Origin: JBBAFS01 sp041655255
GTDB lineage: Bacteria > Spirochaetota > Spirochaetia > Sphaerochaetales > Sphaerochaetaceae
Assembly (NCBI GenBank): GCA_041655255.1
Contig: JBBAFS010000029.1
Coordinates: forward strand, 1 to 19,323
Reading direction: 5' to 3'
DNA length: 19,323 bases
Of the stretch, positions 6,934-13,638 are shown one piece after another (the first letter of the stretch is position 1; the number at the start of each line of letters is the position of its first letter). A program made the translations under genes and the position numbers. Under the pieces are notes generated by a model. The model was given only the letters and a program-made list of their open reading frames with translations. It had not been told where the DNA came from and did not search any database.

Positions 6934-7938
6934 ATGTTGAGCATAAAAGATATTGCTAGAATAGCTGGAGTTTCTGTCTCGACAGTCAGTCGGGTTATGA
7001 ATAATAAACCGAGTGTCAAAGCCGATAAACGTGAACGGGTACTAAGGGTTATTGAAGAGACCGGTTTTGTCCCCAATCGAGCTGCTCGAGATATTGTACT
7101 TAAGCAGACAAGTAAAGTTGGCATTCTTCTTCCCGATACCTTCAACCAATTCCAACGGCAGTTGTTTAGTGAAGTTGCCCACAATGTAGAGTCCTACGGG
7201 TATTACACAAACTTCATTTTCATCTCTAGTGAAGACTCTGGTGAAGAAGAAGTATTACATAAACTTAAAAGTGAACGGCTCGATGGGATTGTACAACTTA
7301 AAGAGATTGAGCTTCCTGAATTTTGCACCTATGTAGAACAACAAGAAATACCAGTAATTCACCTCACTTTCGAAATTGAGAATTTCATGTGGCCAACACA
7401 TATTCACATCAGTGACCGACTAGGAGCCAAAGAGGCGACAAACTACCTCATCTCATTAGGTCACTCAGATATTGCTTTTATCGTAGGAAGGAAATTTTCA
7501 TTTGGAACTCACCGAGAACAAGGGTATAAAGAGGCACTACAAGAACATGGTATTAGATACAACCAAGATCTTACTTCCTATGTCGATTCCTACACGATGA
7601 GAGAAGGAAAGAGAGCTACTGAAGCTTTATTACAAAGAAATATCCCCTTTAGTGCCCTCTTTGCAACAAGTGATGATTTAGCGATTGGAGCAATTCGACA
7701 ACTGGTTGAAAGTGGTCTGAACGTCCCGGAAGATGTTTCGGTTATTGGGGTAGATAACATCGAGTTCTCCGAATACACCGACCCCTCCCTCACAACCATA
7801 GAACAACCAATTAAAGAGATGGGAAAACTTGCAGTGGAGCTTCTTCACAAACGGATCATTGGAAAAGAAGAACCTACGATGCGTAATATTGTGATTCCTT
7901 ACACCCTCATTGAGCGTGAATCGACTAAACGAAAGTAA
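6934..7938 (+). CDS. LacI-family transcriptional repressor
   Basis: Regulator of 334 residues, normal for the family. The N-terminal helix-turn-helix (SIKDIARIAGVSVSTVSRVM, residues 3-22) is followed by the hinge (NRAARDIVLKQT) and a periplasmic-binding-like sugar-sensing core beginning KVGILLPD. The core contains the usual ATSDDLAIGAIRQL and PEDVSVIGVDNIEFSEYTDPSLTTI segments near the C-terminus. AAGGA precedes the ATG. As last gene of the sugar operon it probably represses that operon through the operator at 1420-1433 and so feeds back on its own level. The inducer is likely the transported compound or a pathway intermediate. The internal terminator upstream should keep its level low. Confidence 0.95.
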   Translation: MLSIKDIARIAGVSVSTVSRVMNNKPSVKADKRERVLRVIEETGFVPNRAARDIVLKQTSKVGILLPDTFNQFQRQLFSEVAHNVESYGYYTNFIFISSEDSGEEEVLHKLKSERLDGIVQLKEIELPEFCTYVEQQEIPVIHLTFEIENFMWPTHIHISDRLGAKEATNYLISLGHSDIAFIVGRKFSFGTHREQGYKEALQEHGIRYNQDLTSYVDSYTMREGKRATEALLQRNIPFSALFATSDDLAIGAIRQLVESGLNVPEDVSVIGVDNIEFSEYTDPSLTTIEQPIKEMGKLAVELLHKRIIGKEEPTMRNIVIPYTLIERESTKRK

Positions 7939-7961
7939 GATTAGTGTGTTTATAATGAAAG

Positions 7962-7992
7962 AGGACTTCCTCACTTTATGTGAAGAAGTCCT
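7962..7992. terminator. Bidirectional terminator between lacI and tRNA-Leu
   Basis: AGGACTT and AAGTCCT pair perfectly. Inside them the stem continues for six more positions with one C-A mismatch around a TTTAT loop, giving a stem of about 13 bp. On the minus strand CTCTTTCATTAT follows. It sits 23 bp after the lacI stop and 7 bp beyond the mature tRNA end, so it can close both converging transcripts. Confidence 0.65.
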
Positions 7993-7999
7993 ATCTGTA

Positions 8000-8083
8000 T
8001 GCGGTAGACTGGATTTGAACCAGCACAAGCTCTCGCCCACTAGCACCTCAAGCTAGCGTGTCTACCAATTCCACCACTACCGC
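8000..8083 (-). tRNA. tRNA-Leu (anticodon GAG)
   Basis: Class II tRNA of 84 nt. The acceptor arms GCGGTAG and CTACCGC pair fully, with discriminator A at 8000. The anticodon stem CTAGC/GCTAG encloses TTGAGGT, giving anticodon GAG (reads CUC/CUU). There is a long variable arm (GGGCGAGAGCTTG), and the T arm CTGG-TTCAAAT-CCAG is intact. The 3' CCA is not encoded (TAC follows the discriminator), so it must be added by nucleotidyltransferase. Confidence 0.95.
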
Positions 8084-8096
8084 GATTACTAGAAAA

Positions 8097-8125
8097 AACC
8101 TACACTATCTGTTGCAATTGGTCAA
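8097..8125 (-). promoter_or_regulatory. Putative tRNA-Leu promoter
   Basis: On the minus strand TTGACC (8120-8125), 17 bp, TAGGTT (8097-8102) ends 13 bp before the mature tRNA. The -35 is strong and the -10 weak (3 of 6). The same TTGACC -35 appears before transketolase. Confidence 0.4.
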
Positions 8126-8179
8126 TACTATTTCCTTAAAGCAGGTTTTATCTTACATTAGGGCAAGAGGTACAAAGCA

Positions 8180-8185
8180 TATGAT
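8180..8185 (+). promoter_or_regulatory. -10 box of a probable leaderless transcript (carbonic anhydrase-like gene)
   Basis: TATGAT (5 of 6 to TATAAT) ends exactly 7 nt before the ATG at 8193, and no Shine-Dalgarno lies between. No clear -35 is seen. The same layout recurs at five other genes in the window. Confidence 0.4.
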
Positions 8186-8192
8186 AATCACA

Positions 8193-8702
8193 ATGAATGA
8201 AAAAACACCTTACACTGAGAAGGCCTCTTTTATTGCCCACTCAGCCGATATTATAGGAGAAGTTATCTTAGGAGACGATGTAAGTGTCTGGTTTAATACC
8301 ACCATTCGTGGAGACATTGCCTCCATTACTATTGGAGATGGATCGAATGTTCAAGATAACTGTTTAATACATGTCGACCGAAATATTCCTACTGTTGTAG
8401 GAAAAGGTGTCACTGTTGGCCATGGTGTTATTTTACACGCCTGCACTATTGAAGATGACGTACTCATTGGCATGGGTGCTATTGTATTAGATGAGAGTGT
8501 CATCGGTAAAGAATCCCTTGTTGCTGCTGGCTCATTAGTCCCCCCAAAAAAGGTCTTCCCTCCCCGCTCGTTGATTATGGGATCGCCTGCGCGGGTAGTA
8601 CGCTCATTAAGTGATGACGACATTAAGAAGATTAAACAAAATGGAAAAAACTATGTTTCTTATGGTCACACCTACAACTTAGAGGTGGGCAAGGAGATCT
8701 AA
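8193..8702 (+). CDS. Gamma-class carbonic anhydrase-like hexapeptide-repeat protein
   Basis: Left-handed beta-helix protein of 169 residues, cytoplasmic and probably trimeric. Repeated [IVL]G-containing hexapeptides run through most of it. The three zinc ligands of gamma carbonic anhydrases are present: His60 in CLIHVD, and His77 and His82 in VGHGVILHAC. The conserved Arg39 and Asp41 in IRGD are also there, so it could hydrate CO2. Many YrdA/PaaY/CaiE-like homologues have no proven activity, hence the cautious name. The start is ambiguous: ATG 8193 fits a leaderless transcript, while ATG 8181 has a weak AGAGG 10 nt upstream and a length closer to homologues. Longer frames would overlap the tRNA. 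Its 3' end overlaps the convergent HAD gene by 24 bp. Confidence 0.9.
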   Translation: MNEKTPYTEKASFIAHSADIIGEVILGDDVSVWFNTTIRGDIASITIGDGSNVQDNCLIHVDRNIPTVVGKGVTVGHGVILHACTIEDDVLIGMGAIVLDESVIGKESLVAAGSLVPPKKVFPPRSLIMGSPARVVRSLSDDDIKKIKQNGKNYVSYGHTYNLEVGKEI

Positions 8703-9329
8703 AGGATCTTCAATATAGGCAATAAGGGAAGATGATTGTTGTGGTGGAGTATCACTATTAAATCCGAAACCCCACTTCACTGCAACAAAATCGATTCCTG
8801 TATTTTGGGACCCCTCCTGATCAAGGTGAGTATCTCCAATCATCAAGGCTTTTTGCCCCTCTTTAAGTTCAAAGTGGTTTAATACTTTTATAATAATGTC
8901 ACTTTTAGTGAGAGTTCCCTCTTCATCCATCCCACCAATATAGTCAAAGTAGGAATCGAGGCCGAAGTGATCTAATACAGTATGTGCTAGTTTCTCATTT
9001 TTATTGGTAGCGACAGCTAATTGATAATCTCTCTCTTTAAGAGCTTGCAATAGTTCAACCATATTGGCATAGATTTCAGCTTTCACCATACCACCACTTT
9101 CACTGTAGTATGTGCGATACCTGTGTACAGCTTCATCAACTAATTCTGGTTCAATCTCAGCAATATCTCTAAAACAGAGCCGAAGTGGAGGGCCCACAAA
9201 TCGGCGAAGTTGCTCATCATCTAAGAGCTCTTTATCAAATGAAGTCATAACATATTGAGCTGTATTAAAAATACCTTCACTGGTATCTAATAATGTCCCA
9301 TCTAAATCGAAGATTATTACTGTGTGCAT
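8679..9329 (-). CDS. HAD-superfamily phosphatase, phosphoglycolate phosphatase-like
   Basis: Haloacid-dehalogenase-type hydrolase of 216 residues. Motif I is DLDGTLLDTS (nucleophile and acid Asp near residues 9 and 11), motif II is the Thr in VATNKNE, motif III the Lys in TKSD, and motif IV is MIGDTHLD. A helical cap (about 15-80) inserted after motif I makes it subfamily IA, the group of Gph, PpaX and beta-phosphoglucomutase. The sugar or glycolate phosphate substrate cannot be decided; the missing mutase-type Glu/Arg signature favours a phosphatase. There is no Shine-Dalgarno before ATG 9329. A promoter (TTGAGT, 17 bp, TACCAT) ends 7 nt before the ATG, so the message is probably leaderless. 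Divergent from the FAH gene; tail overlaps the carbonic anhydrase-like gene. Confidence 0.88.
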   Translation of the reverse strand: MHTVIIFDLDGTLLDTSEGIFNTAQYVMTSFDKELLDDEQLRRFVGPPLRLCFRDIAEIEPELVDEAVHRYRTYYSESGGMVKAEIYANMVELLQALKERDYQLAVATNKNEKLAHTVLDHFGLDSYFDYIGGMDEEGTLTKSDIIIKVLNHFELKEGQKALMIGDTHLDQEGSQNTGIDFVAVKWGFGFNSDTPPQQSSSLIAYIEDPLDLLAHL

Positions 9330-9336
9330 AGATTAA

Positions 9337-9365
9337 ATGGTAGACTATTGCTGATCTTTACTCAA
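9337..9365 (-). promoter_or_regulatory. Promoter of the HAD phosphatase gene, leaderless layout
   Basis: TTGAGT (9360-9365), 17 bp, TACCAT (9337-9342) on the minus strand; the -10 ends 7 nt before the ATG, placing initiation at or next to the start codon. Confidence 0.5.
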
Positions 9366-9398
9366 GCTCAGAACGGGTGTATACACACCTCTTTTGTA

Positions 9399-9407
9399 TG
9401 GTACACT
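9399..9407 (+). promoter_or_regulatory. Extended -10 promoter of the FAH-family gene, leaderless layout
   Basis: TG-G-TACACT is an extended -10 element (TGn plus hexamer). The hexamer ends 7 nt before ATG 9415 with no Shine-Dalgarno between. No good -35 is visible, as is common for extended -10 promoters. Confidence 0.45.
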
Positions 9408-9414
9408 ATTATTC

Positions 9415-10167
9415 ATGAACTACGTCCGTTTTAAAAAAGATGGCCTTTTAAGCTATGGGATAATTGAAGATCAAATGATCCAACTCATTGAAGGTGATCT
9501 TTTCTCCTCGTTTCACATCACACAGCAATATGTTCATCTTTCGCAAGTACATCTTGCTGTTCCCACCACTCCTACAAAGATTGTCTGTGTGGGAATGAAC
9601 TACCACGACCACGCTCAAGAGTTGGGTGTCCCTGTTCCTACTGAGCCTTTGTTATTTCAAAAACCATTGAGTTCTTTAATTGCACATGAGCAACAGATTA
9701 TTTACCCCTCTTTGAGCAAGCAAGTCGATTATGAGGCGGAATTAGCCATTGTGATAAGAAAGGAAGCTAAACATATTACTGCCAAAGATGCCCCCTCTTA
9801 TATACTCGGTTATACATGTGCTAATGATGTAACAGCCCGTGATTTACAATCGATGAGTGCTCAATGGACAATATGTAAAGGTTTTGACACGTTTTGTCCT
9901 ATTGGACCTGTGATACGTGATGACATTGATCCTCACAATCTAAAGATTCAAAGCATTCTCAACGGAGAGGTGAAACAAGACTCACACACCTCATCACTCA
10001 TCTTTGATTGTTTCTTTTTAGTGAGTTATATCAGCAACATCATGACTCTTTTCCCAGGCGATGTGATTTTAACTGGAACTAGTGGCGGTATTGGCCCTAT
10101 GAACAGAGGTGATACCATAGAGATTGTCATCGAAGGGGTTGGGACTCTAGTCAATGATGTTGTATAA
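9415..10167 (+). CDS. Fumarylacetoacetate hydrolase (FAH) family protein
   Basis: Metal-dependent hydrolase, decarboxylase or isomerase of 250 residues. After an N-terminal segment of about 55 residues comes the FAH fold: KIVCVGMNYHDHAQELG, then FQKPLSSLI, the metal-binding DYEAELAIVI (Glu-x-Glu), GYTCANDVTARDLQ, KGFDTFCPIGP and FPGDVILTGTSGGIGPM. This is the arrangement of FAHD1/YcgM and HpaG-like enzymes, which act on acylpyruvates, oxaloacetate or hydroxyhepta-dienedioates. No aromatic-degradation genes are nearby, so a housekeeping acylpyruvase or oxaloacetate role is more likely. ATG 9415 is preferred to the in-frame TTG at 9394 because the product start MNYVRF fits the family and the -10 box lies between them. 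Confidence 0.9.
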   Translation: MNYVRFKKDGLLSYGIIEDQMIQLIEGDLFSSFHITQQYVHLSQVHLAVPTTPTKIVCVGMNYHDHAQELGVPVPTEPLLFQKPLSSLIAHEQQIIYPSLSKQVDYEAELAIVIRKEAKHITAKDAPSYILGYTCANDVTARDLQSMSAQWTICKGFDTFCPIGPVIRDDIDPHNLKIQSILNGEVKQDSHTSSLIFDCFFLVSYISNIMTLFPGDVILTGTSGGIGPMNRGDTIEIVIEGVGTLVNDVV

Positions 10168-10185
10168 CGGACAATGAACCGTTCG

Positions 10186-10214
10186 TGGACAAATGAAATA
10201 AAGAGGATTATCAT
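10186..10214 (+). promoter_or_regulatory. Promoter of the NDK-like gene
   Basis: TGGACA (10186-10191), 17 bp, TATCAT (10209-10214), 5 of 6 in each box, with initiation expected near 10221. The resulting short leader carries AAGGAG (10232-10237). Confidence 0.6.
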
Positions 10215-10247
10215 AGAAAAGTATTGTATCTAAGGAGTTTATGAATC

Positions 10248-11429
10248 ATGAAAGAGAAACTGTCGTATGTCATTGTGACGCCGTACACTGTCGCTAAAAG
10301 TCGTACTGGTGGTGTCATCAGCCGTCTACTAAGCCAAACATCGTTAGAATTCGTTGGGGCACAAATGTTTGCTGCTGATGAGATGTTCACTACCGAGTAT
10401 GCCAAGTTAATGAGAAGCCAAAAAGACCCTAAAAACCCAGAAGCTGGTGAGTTATTAGCCTCGTATATTGAACAGAGCATTGGCCCAGTTGATGGAAAAA
10501 CACGCCGAAGCTTATTGCTGTTATTTAAAGGTGAAGATGCCACTCGAAAATTAAGTGATATTTGCGGTGCTTTGTATCCACACAACCGAAGTGTTGAGTC
10601 TCTCACAGGTGAGACTATTCGTGATACGTACAGTGATCTTATTTACCACCCACAAGATCCACAAAAGGTTGCCTATTTTGAACCTGCGGTATTTACTCCC
10701 CGAAATCAAGAATATGCCGATAAAGTATTAACACTGTTAGCTTCTTGGCTCCCTACTCAATCAAACCTCATTGAACGAGCTCCTGTAAAAGGTGAAAAAC
10801 GGGAGAAAACTCTTGTTATTATAAAACCAGATAACTGGCGTCACGCTTCAAGTAAGCCTGGTACTATTATTGATATGTTCAGCCGTACTGGCTTAAGAAT
10901 TGTAGGGATGAAACTTCATCAAATGAGCGTTGCCGAAGCGCTTGAATTCTATGGTCCTGTCCAAGAAGCACTTCAAAAGAAATTAAGCCCAATTATGGGG
11001 AAGAAAGCGAAACAGTGTTTAGAAGAAGAATTTGAGATGGCTTTCTCTGATGAAACTCTCGATGCACTGGTTAAGAGTTTTGGAAGTGAATATGCTCAAG
11101 CTGAATTTGAAAAAATTGTTGAATTTATGAGTGGAAGTAGACCCTCAATAGTCCCATTTGATCAACGAGCTCAACGAGGTTCGGTAAAGTGTCTCATCCT
11201 TGTGTACGAGGGTGTTGATGCTATCTCTAAAATCAGAGAGGTCTTAGGGCCAACAGATCCATCCAAAGCCCCTGAAGGGACCGTACGACGAGAGTTTGGT
11301 AAAGATATCATGGTAAACACAGCTCATGCTTCAGACTCCCCCGAAAGCGCTAATCGAGAGATGAAGATTACCCGTTTTAGCCAAAACAGATGTGCTGAAA
11401 TAATCTCTTCGTATTTAAACCACGCCTAA
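10248..11429 (+). CDS. Tandem nucleoside-diphosphate-kinase-like protein
   Basis: Protein of 393 residues made of two NDK-like halves; ordinary NDK has 130-150. The C-terminal half (about 186-393) keeps the catalytic centre: LVIIKPD (189-195), GPTDPSKAPEGTVRREFG, and NTAHASDSPESANRE with the phosphorylated His at 360 and Asn at 357. It carries an insertion of about 60 residues (about 245-305) between the early helices and the strand CLILVYEG. The N-terminal half (5-150) has the same order (VGAQMF, LLLLFKGEDA, ETIRDTY, YHPQDPQKVAYFE). However, KPD is replaced by TPY and the Asn before the aligned His134 is lost, so nucleotide binding is doubtful. The gene probably makes NTPs from NDPs using ATP, with a regulatory N-domain. 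ATG 10248 fits AAGGAG at 10 nt spacing. Monocistronic. Confidence 0.85.
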   Translation: MKEKLSYVIVTPYTVAKSRTGGVISRLLSQTSLEFVGAQMFAADEMFTTEYAKLMRSQKDPKNPEAGELLASYIEQSIGPVDGKTRRSLLLLFKGEDATRKLSDICGALYPHNRSVESLTGETIRDTYSDLIYHPQDPQKVAYFEPAVFTPRNQEYADKVLTLLASWLPTQSNLIERAPVKGEKREKTLVIIKPDNWRHASSKPGTIIDMFSRTGLRIVGMKLHQMSVAEALEFYGPVQEALQKKLSPIMGKKAKQCLEEEFEMAFSDETLDALVKSFGSEYAQAEFEKIVEFMSGSRPSIVPFDQRAQRGSVKCLILVYEGVDAISKIREVLGPTDPSKAPEGTVRREFGKDIMVNTAHASDSPESANREMKITRFSQNRCAEIISSYLNHA

Positions 11430-11436
11430 AGGTTCA

Positions 11437-12102
11437 TTAAAACGAATAATTCATAGCTATAGCACCTGGTGTTATAGCTATGTGTATGTCCTCTTTTGGA
11501 AATATATTGAGAGTATGACTTAGGTACGGGACACCAAAACCAATTAGTGCTCCAATAGCAGCTCCTGCTACTACATCTGTGATAAAATGAGAACCACTAG
11601 CGATACGTAAGAGCGATGTTGTGAGCGCTAGGCTCCACGCTGTGATACTTAGTGGGGTTTTCCACTTACTGTTTGGATACTGGAGTGAAAACAGTGTTTG
11701 AATAAAACTAGCACTACTAAAGGCCCGCATAGCGTGACCTGAAGGGAAAGAAGAGCGATCATCACTATTGTATGAAGTACCAAAAAAAGGGTCATAGGTA
11801 TAAGGACGATTACGATTAATGACACTCTTTAATACAGTCCTACTTCCATATCCTATAGCGACAGTAGTTGCATACATAAGAGAGAGACCAAGATAATCAT
11901 CCCCTTTGGCTATAAAAGCGAATGTAAGAGGGAGGGCAATATTTGTTATATCTAAGATATCACTACCAAGATCTAAAGCGTAAGAGTACTTCGTTTCAAA
12001 CCATAGATCATCGACTACGTTAGATGGTGGGGAAGAAAAAAGAGGGACACTTAGTGAAATTACCACCAATACAACAATCATATTTCTCGTTTCTATCTTC
12101 AT
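11437..12102 (-). CDS. PAP2-family membrane phosphatase
   Basis: Lipid phosphatase-like protein of 221 residues with a signal-like first hydrophobic segment (MIVVLVVISLSVPLFSS) and about four further membrane helices. The three PAP2 motifs are in order: KSVINRNRP (K-x6-RP), SFPSGHA, and an S-H-x3-D version of motif 3 (SGSHFITDVVAG, catalytic His and Asp). Members dephosphorylate undecaprenyl pyrophosphate, phosphatidate or lipid A; which one cannot be told here. After the last helix comes a short tail ending IAITPGAIAMNYSF, which resembles a terminal beta strand. ATG 12102 is used rather than a longer frame from 12195, which would overlap the divergent thpR start. The -10 box is 7 nt upstream and there is no Shine-Dalgarno. 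Confidence 0.88.
   Translation of the reverse strand: MKIETRNMIVVLVVISLSVPLFSSPPSNVVDDLWFETKYSYALDLGSDILDITNIALPLTFAFIAKGDDYLGLSLMYATTVAIGYGSRTVLKSVINRNRPYTYDPFFGTSYNSDDRSSFPSGHAMRAFSSASFIQTLFSLQYPNSKWKTPLSITAWSLALTTSLLRIASGSHFITDVVAGAAIGALIGFGVPYLSHTLNIFPKEDIHIAITPGAIAMNYSF
11453..11481. terminator. Long inverted repeat, probable shared terminator
   Basis: ATAGCTATAGCACC and GGTGTTATAGCTAT form a 14-bp near-perfect dyad around a single T, with one mismatch. It lies in the last codons of the PAP2 gene and 23 bp past the stop of the converging NDK gene. There is no strong U-tract on either strand. A bidirectional transcription block is the simplest reading. Confidence 0.5.
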
Positions 12103-12109
12103 AGAACTT

Positions 12110-12118
12110 AATGTAGCA
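12110..12118 (-). promoter_or_regulatory. Extended -10 promoter of the PAP2 gene, leaderless layout
   Basis: On the minus strand TG-C-TACATT forms an extended -10, and TACATT ends 7 nt before ATG 12102 with no ribosome site between. The -35 region is poor. Confidence 0.45.
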
Positions 12119-12139
12119 CAAGTGAGGAAGAAAAGAGAG

Positions 12140-12145
12140 TATAAT
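12140..12145 (+). promoter_or_regulatory. -10 box for thpR-eamA operon
   Basis: A perfect TATAAT lies about 30 nt before the thpR ATG and is followed by a purine-rich leader holding AAGGAGAGAGAGG. No recognisable -35 at 16-18 bp. Confidence 0.4.
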
Positions 12146-12176
12146 GAGATAGAGTTACAAACCAAGGAGAGAGAGG

Positions 12177-12686
12177 ATGCGTCTATTTTATGCAATTACT
12201 ATCGACCCCTCAGTTGTAAAAACTGTCAAATATTATCAACATCTTCTTAGAAAAATGTCTCCTCATGGACGCTATACTCGCAAAGAGAATTTTCATATCA
12301 CCTTATATTTTGTAGGAGAGCGCCCAATTGAAGATCTTCCGTTTTTACAACAGGTCCTTAACACTCTTCGCTCTAAGAGTTTTACCCTCTACTGTCATGG
12401 TATCTCTTCTTTCAAACGGGGGTTGTATTACCTCGCAATTGAATCACACCCACAAATCACAGAGCTGTACACAAACATAGCAACTCAACTCTCTCACGAA
12501 GTAGTAGATCCTCATTATACACCTCATATCACCCTTGGAAGAGACATCAACATAGATGCCACATCTATTGTTGTGCAAAGATTTCCTATAGAGGTGAATC
12601 GCATCAGTTTAATGGAATCGAGTCGAATCAACGGCGTGTTAACCTATAGTGAATTAGCTCACGTAGATCTAATCAAAGGAGAGTGA
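12177..12686 (+). CDS. thpR: RNA 2',3'-cyclic phosphodiesterase (2'-5' RNA ligase family)
   Basis: Cytoplasmic 2H-phosphoesterase of 169 residues, a normal length for ThpR/LigT. Both catalytic HxTx motifs are present: FHITLYFVG (His40, Thr42) and PHITLGR (His117, Thr119), spaced as expected for the two-lobed fold. In vitro such enzymes open 2',3'-cyclic phosphates and can join tRNA halves by 2'-5' links; the biological role is unsettled. The start MRLFYAI is typical and has a purine-rich ribosome site (AAGGAGAGAG). The downstream EamA gene starts 1 nt after the stop, with its ribosome site inside this gene, so the two are translationally coupled. A functional link to transport is not obvious. 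Confidence 0.9.
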   Translation: MRLFYAITIDPSVVKTVKYYQHLLRKMSPHGRYTRKENFHITLYFVGERPIEDLPFLQQVLNTLRSKSFTLYCHGISSFKRGLYYLAIESHPQITELYTNIATQLSHEVVDPHYTPHITLGRDINIDATSIVVQRFPIEVNRISLMESSRINGVLTYSELAHVDLIKGE

Positions 12687-12687
12687 G

Positions 12688-13590
12688 ATGAAACATACAC
12701 AATCATTACGAGCCGAATATATAATAGGAGCTACTTTCAGCTTTTTAAGTGTCATTGCTACAAGCTCTTTTCCTCTATTTACCGAGCAAGCCCACCTACC
12801 TGTATATACAGTAATGGTATGGATAGCACTTTTTATGACTATCACATTAAGTGCACTATTTTTCCTTATTCATAAAGGGGCATCATTTTCAATCCTACGG
12901 ACAGGGGGATGGAAATTGTATCTCAGTGGTGTTTTTTGGGGTGTGAGTATTGTAGGGTTCTCATTAGGTATCTTAAGAGACAATGTGGCTCTTACACTCA
13001 TTGGTCTTTCGTGTACACCGATTATTACCTCTATATTGCGACTCATATTCTTTCAAAAACGTCCCTCATTTGTCACATTCTTAGCAACGGTGTACATCAT
13101 CGCTGGAATCTCTTTTATCTTCGGAGGGGAACTCTCCTCGTTAACACTCTCTTCTGTGTTGTGGGCTATCTCAACTCCTATCTTCATAGCAACAACACTC
13201 ACCTTTACGTGGCACAACAAAGAGATTAAAAACACAGCTGCACTTTCGATTGGAAGTTTGATTGCTTTTCTTCTTTTGTTACCCATATCTCGAGGAAATC
13301 TCTCATTTCAGTCAGGACATCTATGGCCACTGATAGTGGTAGGTTCTGTTATTCTCCCTTTCTCATTGCTGATGATATGTAAAGCAACTCGTTATATCTC
13401 ATCGACCCAAATTTCGTTAATTCTGTTACTCTCACCCATTGTTGGGATGATCTATTTGTGGATATGTACAAATATCTCTTTCCCTGCCGACTTTATTATG
13501 GGATCGTTTATCCTTCTAATTGCCATTATAGCGAATAGTGTGTATCAAGTACGCCTTCGTAAAGCTTTAGAGGAGCAGATGGAACAATAG
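12688..13590 (+). CDS. EamA/DMT-superfamily transporter (first copy)
   Basis: Inner-membrane protein of 300 residues with about ten hydrophobic helices in two EamA repeats (roughly 12-145 and 150-290). It has a polar N-terminal tail and a charged C-terminal tail (RLRKALEEQMEQ). The family usually exports amino acids or other metabolites. It resembles the protein at 15737-16612 throughout: both share GG-x3-LISG/LSG-x2-WG, RPS-x-VT-x-LA, SG-x-LWPL-x3-G and NS-x-YQ near the end. The present copy has lost the acidic residue in the last loop that its relative keeps (WICTNISF against WLFLREAP). AAAGGAGAG precedes ATG 12688. Substrate unknown. Confidence 0.88.
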   Translation: MKHTQSLRAEYIIGATFSFLSVIATSSFPLFTEQAHLPVYTVMVWIALFMTITLSALFFLIHKGASFSILRTGGWKLYLSGVFWGVSIVGFSLGILRDNVALTLIGLSCTPIITSILRLIFFQKRPSFVTFLATVYIIAGISFIFGGELSSLTLSSVLWAISTPIFIATTLTFTWHNKEIKNTAALSIGSLIAFLLLLPISRGNLSFQSGHLWPLIVVGSVILPFSLLMICKATRYISSTQISLILLLSPIVGMIYLWICTNISFPADFIMGSFILLIAIIANSVYQVRLRKALEEQMEQ

Positions 13591-13593
13591 TAA

Positions 13594-13615
13594 AGGCCCT
13601 CGTCATAGAGGGCCT
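13594..13615. terminator. Hairpin terminator between convergent eamA and tkt
   Basis: AGGCCCTC-GTCATA-GAGGGCCT, a perfect 8-bp GC-rich stem with a 6-nt loop, lies 3 bp after the EamA stop and 23 bp from the transketolase stop. On the minus strand the stem is followed by TTACTATT, so it may serve both genes. Confidence 0.7.
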
Positions 13616-13638
13616 ATGCAATATGATAAGTATCTCCC

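Noticed and set aside
7678..8046. 122-codon minus-strand open frame across the lacI end, the hairpin and part of the tRNA
   Set aside because: It crosses a terminator and a tRNA gene and has no recognisable motif.
8058..8192. Longer N-terminus for the carbonic anhydrase-like protein
   Set aside because: The extension would overlap the tRNA-Leu gene and precede the normal family start; only the ATG at 8181 remains a realistic alternative to 8193.
10166..10183. AACGG/CCGTT dyad after the FAH gene as a terminator
   Set aside because: Only 5 bp of stem, an 8-nt loop and no T-tract; too weak to call.
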